Shown here in pieces: positions 57,706 through 64,000 of a stretch of 64,000 bases of DNA. Every line of letters starts with the position of its first letter. Position 1 is the first letter of the stretch. The stretch is from Azolla caroliniana (taxonomy: Eukaryota; Polypodiophyta): the NCBI GenBank assembly GCA_043228905.1, contig JBHGNT010000017.1, positions 17,422,001 through 17,486,000 on the forward strand. The letters are read 5' to 3'. The notes below the pieces were generated by a model, which saw nothing but the letters and a program-made list of their open reading frames with translations, searched no databases and was not told the DNA's origin. Made by a program: the position numbers and the translations under genes.

Positions 57706-59640
57706 TACTCTTAGACTACTTGGGGATTGCTAGGTTGTTGGTCTTCTTTAAATAGTAGAGCTTTTGTAGAGCAAGAGAACTCTTGTACTCGTACCTTGTA
57801 TCAACTATGGTGTATAGTTAGGTTGCCTTCTTCAAGCATTTTGGATTGAATTTGTGTACAATCTCAATGTATCTTTCAACACTCCATTGACTCCCCTAAT
57901 ATTGTCATTGTAATTGTCATACTTTTACGTGGTCCTCATGTCAGATCTTTCATGGCTCAAGGGATATTAGGTCAAACCTTGAGCTACCTTTTCCATAAGT
58001 GTATTTTTGCATTTATATGCTTTGATGATCAAACTTTCATCTTGGTGAATTTCTTATGATATGTACATTCATGCTCCTTTATACCCAAATTTTAACCTCC
58101 GAAAATTTCATTTACATAATGTGCAAAAGTTAGGCCAAGATACATCAAAAGGGATCAAGAAATCTTCAATATAACGAGACGCTAATTGTAACAACTTCAT
58201 TGGAATTCCTCCTTGAAGTGAAAGGATATTATATATTGGCATTTTTGAAGTTCCACAATTAGTGTTCATTATCAAATATTTTTCCAAACATCTTGACAAA
58301 TCAATGTAAAGAGTGTCATTGTCAAATTTATGTCTAACAAGGAAAGCAAAGTTAATACATATACCTGGCACCTTATTACTGACATGACTTTTGTTGCAGG
58401 AGATTGTGTTATCGTCAAAATTATGTTTGATGCAATGTAATGGAGAGTTACTCTACTTAGAACCCGATAACTAACATGACGTCTTGTTGTCAATAGTTTG
58501 TGTAGTAGTTATAGGAAAGATCGTGCATTGTGAATACACTTCTCAAAGTTGTAGTTAGTTACTAGTTATGTTATAGGAGACATTTTGTATCATAGAAAAT
58601 ATGTACATACAATTTGATAACACTCAACTAACCCCTATTTTAAAGGTCAATAATGGAGGTTTGCACATAACCTTGTGCTATAGGAGGATCTCCAATTCTA
58701 CAAATCCCCAATTTGTTCTTTTGCATTTTATGAAAAATCTCAATTATCATTACATGTTCGGCCAAGACTTTAGATAGACTATATTGCCCCCATTCGAGAA
58801 ACCATTGACATAATGTTCATAACATCAAACAAATTATCAACCAACCAACCATCTCTAATCTTCTTTCATGTGGGCTTGCTTCAAGAACCATGATGTCTAA
58901 CTCTTTTTCATGTCGCCTTGCTGGAGGAACATGATATCCATCTTTGACTTAAAAGTTGAATCATGAGCATGTACATCTACACTAGCATAATCATCTAATA
59001 GACACATACTATCCATCATACATGTTGAGGGACATGTACAATCCATTATAGTGGTTAATTCGAACAGGCGAGTAGAATCTTGCAACTATTTCATATCGGG
59101 TTCTTCATATGTTACAACAGGACGTGATAAGCACATTTCGATATGCACAAGGCACTTGAATAAAATTCTCATACACAACTCAATTCCGTAGTTATGTTAT
59201 TATCAGCCAATGCAAGCCAACCCATATTGGCCTTTATCCAAAGTCAAAAAGTACAAGAATCGAGTATGCAAGAATGGTGACTATGGGTTCCAAAATCCTA
59301 ATATATGTCCAAATGGATCCACGCAAGGATCCATGGGGACATATATTAGGCTTCCTTTCAAGAATCCAAAATTGGAACCACCTACACATGAAGATTGAAA
59401 ATTTTACAACAATAACCAAACCAACCAACCTTCACAAACCAAGCCAATAACCAAATCACTCAAATTCACTTATAATTTCCTCCACAATTTTGGTTTCCAA
59501 TAGAAGGAAATCTTTCTTCTCTTAAAACTAGGTAAAACTTCTTGAAACAAGATGAAATACTTCCCACACTATTTTCACATGTTAAGAGCTTTTAATTCAA
59601 AGTATAGAAGGATCTATCCTCTCTCTTCCATTCTAATCAT
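57706..59640. other. Spacer without supported gene
   Basis: Short frames only. Two facing copies of AATATATGTCC (near 59300 and 59340) form a small inverted repeat around GGATCC. Nothing else was recognised. Confidence 0.4.
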
Positions 59641-59641
59641 A

Positions 59642-59669
59642 TGTGTGTGTGTGTGTGTGTGTGTGTGTA
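59642..59669. repeat. (TG)n microsatellite, 14 units
   Basis: A pure run of TG dinucleotides in otherwise AT-rich DNA. Confidence 0.98.
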
Positions 59670-59706
59670 CAAGGGATTCATGAAGATGAGAATATTTATC
59701 TAGAAA

Positions 59707-60150
59707 TCATTGGATGTAGGATTGTCCAGTGATGTCGAGATCCCGATCACCGGTAGATGGTGGAGGATGAACCCTACTGGGTGTGGTTGTGGGGGGTCCT
59801 TCAGCACTAAGGGCATCCGATGCATGGACCGTGATCCGATTCGAAGGTTTGATGGTTGGAACATCGTCAGTACCATAGAGACCACCCCCATAGGCTTCCG
59901 AGACAACGGGATGGAGTTCTGAGATACTAGGAGAAGTCGTGGCAGAGCCTCCACCGATGGTACCATGGACATGAAGTGGCACTTGATCATGTGGTGGCGC
60001 ATCCTCCAATCGGGCGCGATGTGGCGTTGTGTCTTCATCGACATCACCTTCATGACCATGGAGCTTGCCACCCCCATGCTTATGAATGGTTGGTTCATTG
60101 GAGCTTTGGTGGTGGTCATGGGGATTTGTCTCTGAGGATCTCTGCATCAT
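59707..60150 (-). CDS. Doubtful 147-codon frame in a GC-rich island
   Basis: The stretch is far richer in G and C than its surroundings and is open in more than one frame and on both strands. The minus-strand frame here encodes a His-, Pro- and Gly-rich peptide (PHDHHQSSNEPTIHKHGGGK, later PPTTTPSRVHPPPSTGDRD) without any known domain. An overlapping minus-strand frame and two plus-strand frames are equally open. It may be part of a retroelement or chance. No splice sites or neighbours support a gene. Confidence 0.2.
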   Translation of the reverse strand: MMQRSSETNPHDHHQSSNEPTIHKHGGGKLHGHEGDVDEDTTPHRARLEDAPPHDQVPLHVHGTIGGGSATTSPSISELHPVVSEAYGGGLYGTDDVPTIKPSNRITVHASDALSAEGPPTTTPSRVHPPPSTGDRDLDITGQSYIQ

Positions 60151-60239
60151 CTCCTCCTTCCTTCCCCTATGATGATGGTGATTATGAAATAAAACAGGTT
60201 CTAATTAGGTCTCCACACACACAAGGTGTCAAGAAATAG

Positions 60240-62221
60240 CAAGAGGATAAAGTATTCACGTGGGTTGCCATATAGAGACACTCCCCATAATTTTCAAAAA
60301 AAACCCTTAAATATATAAATTCCCAAAATACCCTTCAAATTACTTGATTCCCTAACATCCAAACACCCTTTTTGCTTTGTGTTTGTTGACCCCAATCTCA
60401 TGGTCCTCTATCGTCCATAGTCTTATTCGACCCACAAAAATGTATGGATTTTGAACACATGAACATCCATTTGTCTTTGCCACTCTCATCCTCCGATAGA
60501 GCCCATCTCTTTTTTTCAACCACCTACATTGTTGTTTACACCAAACTTAGCTCATGTTCTCTTTGATGTGAGGTGGAGGAGTTGGGGCACAAGTGAGAAT
60601 GGAACCATCATCCACCACAAGACACTACGATTGCTCTCTACTCATCTACACAACTCGACCACTCTAGGATTGTCTTACCAAGTAAAAGTCTCCAACCAAC
60701 ACAATTGGGGAGAGCACTTAGTAACCATTGTCAATCACATTCGTCATGTTGACCCCCGTGGACAATAACTTATCTCTTTAAGCTTCGTTAGAATTAATAT
60801 TGATCCTCACTATATTAATGGTTATCCATTTTAGGTTGACATTGACCAACACTTGATAGGCCTTTTCCTTGACATTAATGGTAATCAAACAAACATTGAG
60901 CATTCATTGGACATGTGGTCAACGTTGATCACAATCAAGTAAAGTCGTTTGATTGATGTGAACTTAACGAGCTAAACACAAGGATCTAGAAAAAAATTGG
61001 GGCATTTTGAGAGTTCCATGCTAACAAGAGGTAATTTTAAAAATCTTTCAATATATACACATTAATCAGTTCACAATGAGGTTTCAATTGCTTGATAATC
61101 TGGGAGTCTCCTTGAGATAACATTTCAAGAAATTGAGACTAAAGTTTAATACCTCAATCATCCATAACATACTAACAACATCAACATTTAAAGTTAGTCC
61201 CACCATCTTTGTCACAATAAAGTAGCACACATTTGACATTACAAGACAATTATCTTTATAACCCATCATCCCTCCAAATGCAGCACAAACTCAAGATTGT
61301 TGATGCAATCTAGAAAAAGAATGCATTGAAAAGACATTACAACACAGTCACATGCCTCTCAAAGAGCTTACGCCGCCCTCAAGACAACCACAATACAACC
61401 AATCCATGTATATGCTTGATAATTGCATCCACCGCAACAAAACAATCATCATGTTTAGCTTCCATGAGCAGTAAATAGGATACAAAATTACCTTTGATGA
61501 GCATCCAACCTAAATTCTAGCTCGACGTTTTCTAGCTGTTTTCAAACATCTGACATAGGCTTTCAATTCATCAGGATTTCAGTGGCCGTAGAAGCTTCCC
61601 AGCAATGGGCTTTACAATAAGGGCAATTGTAATAAGAATTTGTTATTTTATGCATGAAATTGACAAAAAAAATTGCCGAGGACTGAGCGAGTGCATGAAT
61701 TCAGACTAGGGATATCAAATTTATGCATTTACATCATCCAAATATCCACATTAGGAATTAGAACAGTGACTGTCGTTGTCAATACCAACACACAGGGAAA
61801 ACTTGCAGGAAATCATTAAAGATCACACAGCAATTGTCTGTGTATCAATTAAAAACACTATCAGCGAACTTTCTCGTAGATACAGAAGAAAGCATGCATA
61901 TGCACATCAGTGATTCCAAATATTAGATGCTCAAGCCCTACTTAGTGCACTTTTATTGTGTTATCTTTAATACAAGTGAACAACCCCATCTCCAAGAATA
62001 TAAAGCTTCAGGGGAGCAAAGATAAAATGAAATGTATAATACCTTGGAGCTCGTGCTACATATACTCGCACGAGAAAAGCACGAATTCTCTTTATAAACA
62101 TACATCATGTTACCTTCTGTGCTTGTATAACATTTTGTTATAGCTTAATACAAGGTCAGCATAACATGAACCGACCCGAAAAATGATCGGAGAAGAAGAT
62201 ACACAAAAGTACAGAGATTAC
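60240..62221. other. Spacer without supported gene
   Basis: No gene found. The last part (about 61900-62221) should contain the 3' untranslated region of the minus-strand gene ending at 62222. Confidence 0.4.
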
Positions 62222-63001
62222 TCATACATGACTGGGTCTTCGCTTCCCGCCATCGGTTCTCATTTTCTTCACCGGTGGAGTCATAAGCCACTGACCTGAC
62301 CCCATATTAACTGGAGGTCCTCTATTAAATGGCTGAACTTGAACCTTCTCTATAGACCTCTGTCCAGAGGCAGAGGGGGTAGTAGGTAACATTCCAGCAG
62401 GGCTCGAACCACTACCACTCATACCTACTGTCCTTACTTTCTTCCCCGCTAGCTTTACACCCATTTTCATATCAGAATCCTGTATCGGTGCCTTACTTCT
62501 AACCACATTTTTATCCGGAGGTGATGTGAAATTAATTGTTCTTATCTTATTTACAACTCGTCCTCTTTCCTTCCTCTTTTTCTTGCTGAAAACAAGATCC
62601 ACCGGGTGTCTCGGCTCATCATGATCAGCCCCATTGCCTTTTCCATGCTCTGATTTCATCTTGATTCTCTCAGACGTTTTGGGGGCAACCACTGGAGCAG
62701 CTTTTGTTTTCTTGTGTGACCTTTTGATCTCGGTATTATGGGAGACCTTGCTTGGAAGCCTCTCTTCATTCGGCTCACTTGCTTTCATGGTCGGGCGTAG
62801 TGTTATGGATACAGGTACCTCTGCTTGAGGCCTTCCAATGATATGTAGTGGGCGGGAGGAAGACCCAGTATTGAGGGTGGCTTGATTTAGCCCTAATGTG
62901 CCTAGATTCCTTGTCTTTAGCGGTGCGAAATCCACGTCTGGAAAGTTATGATGGGCATGTTGGAAGAACAAAGCTTGCAGTTTCCGGATGTACGCTTTGA
63001 C
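62222..63001 (-). CDS. Last exon of a basic, probably nuclear protein, partial
   Basis: A minus-strand exon of 780 bp starts at 63001 after a strong acceptor (TTTGCAG) in phase 0 and ends with TGA at 62222, coding 259 residues. Its first 40 residues look folded (VKAYIRKLQALFFQHAHHNF, then PDVDFAPLKTRNLGTLGL). The rest is basic and low in hydrophobic residues, with a clear nuclear-localisation-type cluster (SKKKRKERGRVVNKIRT), Ser/Pro-rich stretches and a basic end (TPPVKKMRTDGGKRRPSHV). This is the usual make-up of a chromatin or transcription factor tail, but I do not recognise the family. Upstream exons were not identified between 63002 and 64000, so they probably lie beyond the window or are short. 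Confidence 0.65.
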   Translation of the reverse strand, partial: VKAYIRKLQALFFQHAHHNFPDVDFAPLKTRNLGTLGLNQATLNTGSSSRPLHIIGRPQAEVPVSITLRPTMKASEPNEERLPSKVSHNTEIKRSHKKTKAAPVVAPKTSERIKMKSEHGKGNGADHDEPRHPVDLVFSKKKRKERGRVVNKIRTINFTSPPDKNVVRSKAPIQDSDMKMGVKLAGKKVRTVGMSGSGSSPAGMLPTTPSASGQRSIEKVQVQPFNRGPPVNMGSGQWLMTPPVKKMRTDGGKRRPSHV

Positions 63002-64000
63002 CTGCAAATTAATTTTACTAATCTATTTCTTGAACATGAAGGAGACTTAAACCCAGATTAATAAACTGGCTTCATAGCTGATTCCAATATTAAACTGTAG
63101 ACATAATAAATAGGGGTATCATCACAAGATTGGTCACTTATATTTAGTGTTGACAGCACTCTATAACCCAAAGGCATGTCTAAATATCAGAATGGAGTTT
63201 CTCATTAAGTTCTCTCAAGATGTTGCATAAGGAACATGAATAAAAATTCTTAAACAAATAGAGGTGAAACGTAGCACTGATATACTAACATGAATTGTAC
63301 AAACTACACTGTACACAGTTAAATATGCAGAACAAGCACTTCAAAATGTGGACAAAAATGGAACGAACACTAAAGCAATTTGTATGCCACCATTTGGAAC
63401 GCGCATTCAAGATCAAAGGTCGCTAGACATACGAAAACTCCAACCCAGAAACATTTCGTTAGTTGGTAATGCCACAAAATTGCATATCAATGACACAATG
63501 ATGATGCTTAGTCTAAAAGTAAATTTCCAACTTCCAGGGTCGAATTACACAAGTAATCATTCATTAGCTTCAGCTTGAGAATGCAAACACATTGTGCAGC
63601 CATACACCCGGATAAGCTTAAGAAGACCAGCCACTGCGAGTAGTTCAATGTGAATAGTGGCCACTCCACATGTCAGCATCTATATAGGTAGTTCAATGCC
63701 TCAATTTGAGGACATCTTGTGATGGCTACATTTAAAACATATTCCCCACGATTTTTTGTGTTGCAGGCTGGGAGCAATTTTGACTGAACAGGTTCCCAGG
63801 CTCGAAAATGAGCTCGTATTGGCCTGTCTGTAGCTTGGAATTTGTTATATGTGCAGGTAGGATGCTGCAGGACACTAAGGAAACGTTCTGAAGGAAACTA
63901 CACTCCATGGTCATACATAATCATTTTTCAAGACTACTATTTTAAATGGGAACAAAAATACAGACTTTCCCTAACATTGACATCATGATCCTTGTATTGA
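63002..64000. other. Probable intron or upstream region of the minus-strand gene
   Basis: No second exon could be defined. Two short frames (63348-63578 plus, 63732-63914 minus) show no domain or splice support. Confidence 0.35.

Overview
This 64 kb window is nuclear DNA of a land plant. It has intron-rich genes with GT-AG splice sites, a plastid-targeted zinc-finger protein, a plant-type methylthioadenosine nucleosidase, four large PLS-class pentatricopeptide repeat (PPR) genes, and long AT-rich spacers full of tandem repeats and decayed transposons. The style of the PPR repeats and the tail of a protein kinase A regulatory-subunit-like protein fit a seed-free plant with swimming sperm. My best guess is a fern, but this is inference; no species can be fixed from the window alone.

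Layout, left to right. 1-424: the last two exons of a cyclic-nucleotide-binding protein (+). 425-8044: gene-poor, with a decayed LINE fragment (-). 8045-10250: tandem repeats, then PPR gene 1 (+). 12.5-17 kb: a 258-bp duplication, a purine-rich array and the complete six-exon NAA20 gene (+), whose second intron holds ten apparently identical 160-bp repeats. 19.3-23.5 kb: PPR gene 2 (+), an unusually long 1,274-residue reading frame whose 3' end is re-duplicated downstream. 25.2-34.1 kb: a minus-strand block with a seven-exon coiled-coil gene, plus upstream exons of a second gene or of the same gene's 5' end. Its introns contain a TIR element and a second LINE remnant. 36.4-39.8 kb: a repeat cluster split by a second copy of the TIR element, then PPR gene 3 (+). 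41.1-41.9 kb: an unusual mobile element with perfect 112-bp inverted ends and a 5-bp target duplication. 42.2-45.3 kb: a repeat array, then PPR gene 4 (+, two coding exons). 48-50.4 kb: a plastid DnaJ-type zinc-finger protein (-). 53.2-56.3 kb: the complete eight-exon methylthioadenosine nucleosidase (-). 56.6-57.7 kb: two back-to-back satellite arrays. 57.7-62.2 kb: gene-poor. 62.2-63.0 kb: the last exon of a basic, probably nuclear protein (-).

Functional links. The four PPR genes are all on the plus strand and all end in a partial E domain without a DYW deaminase. If active, they would be RNA-recognition factors in mitochondria or plastids that need a deaminase supplied in trans. NAA20, the nucleosidase and the zinc-finger protein are ordinary housekeeping genes, and nothing ties the neighbours into one pathway. 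Exon borders were worked out by eye from splice signals and unbroken reading phase. Where every junction kept phase and the protein matched its family from end to end (NAA20, the nucleosidase, the zinc-finger gene), the models are strong.
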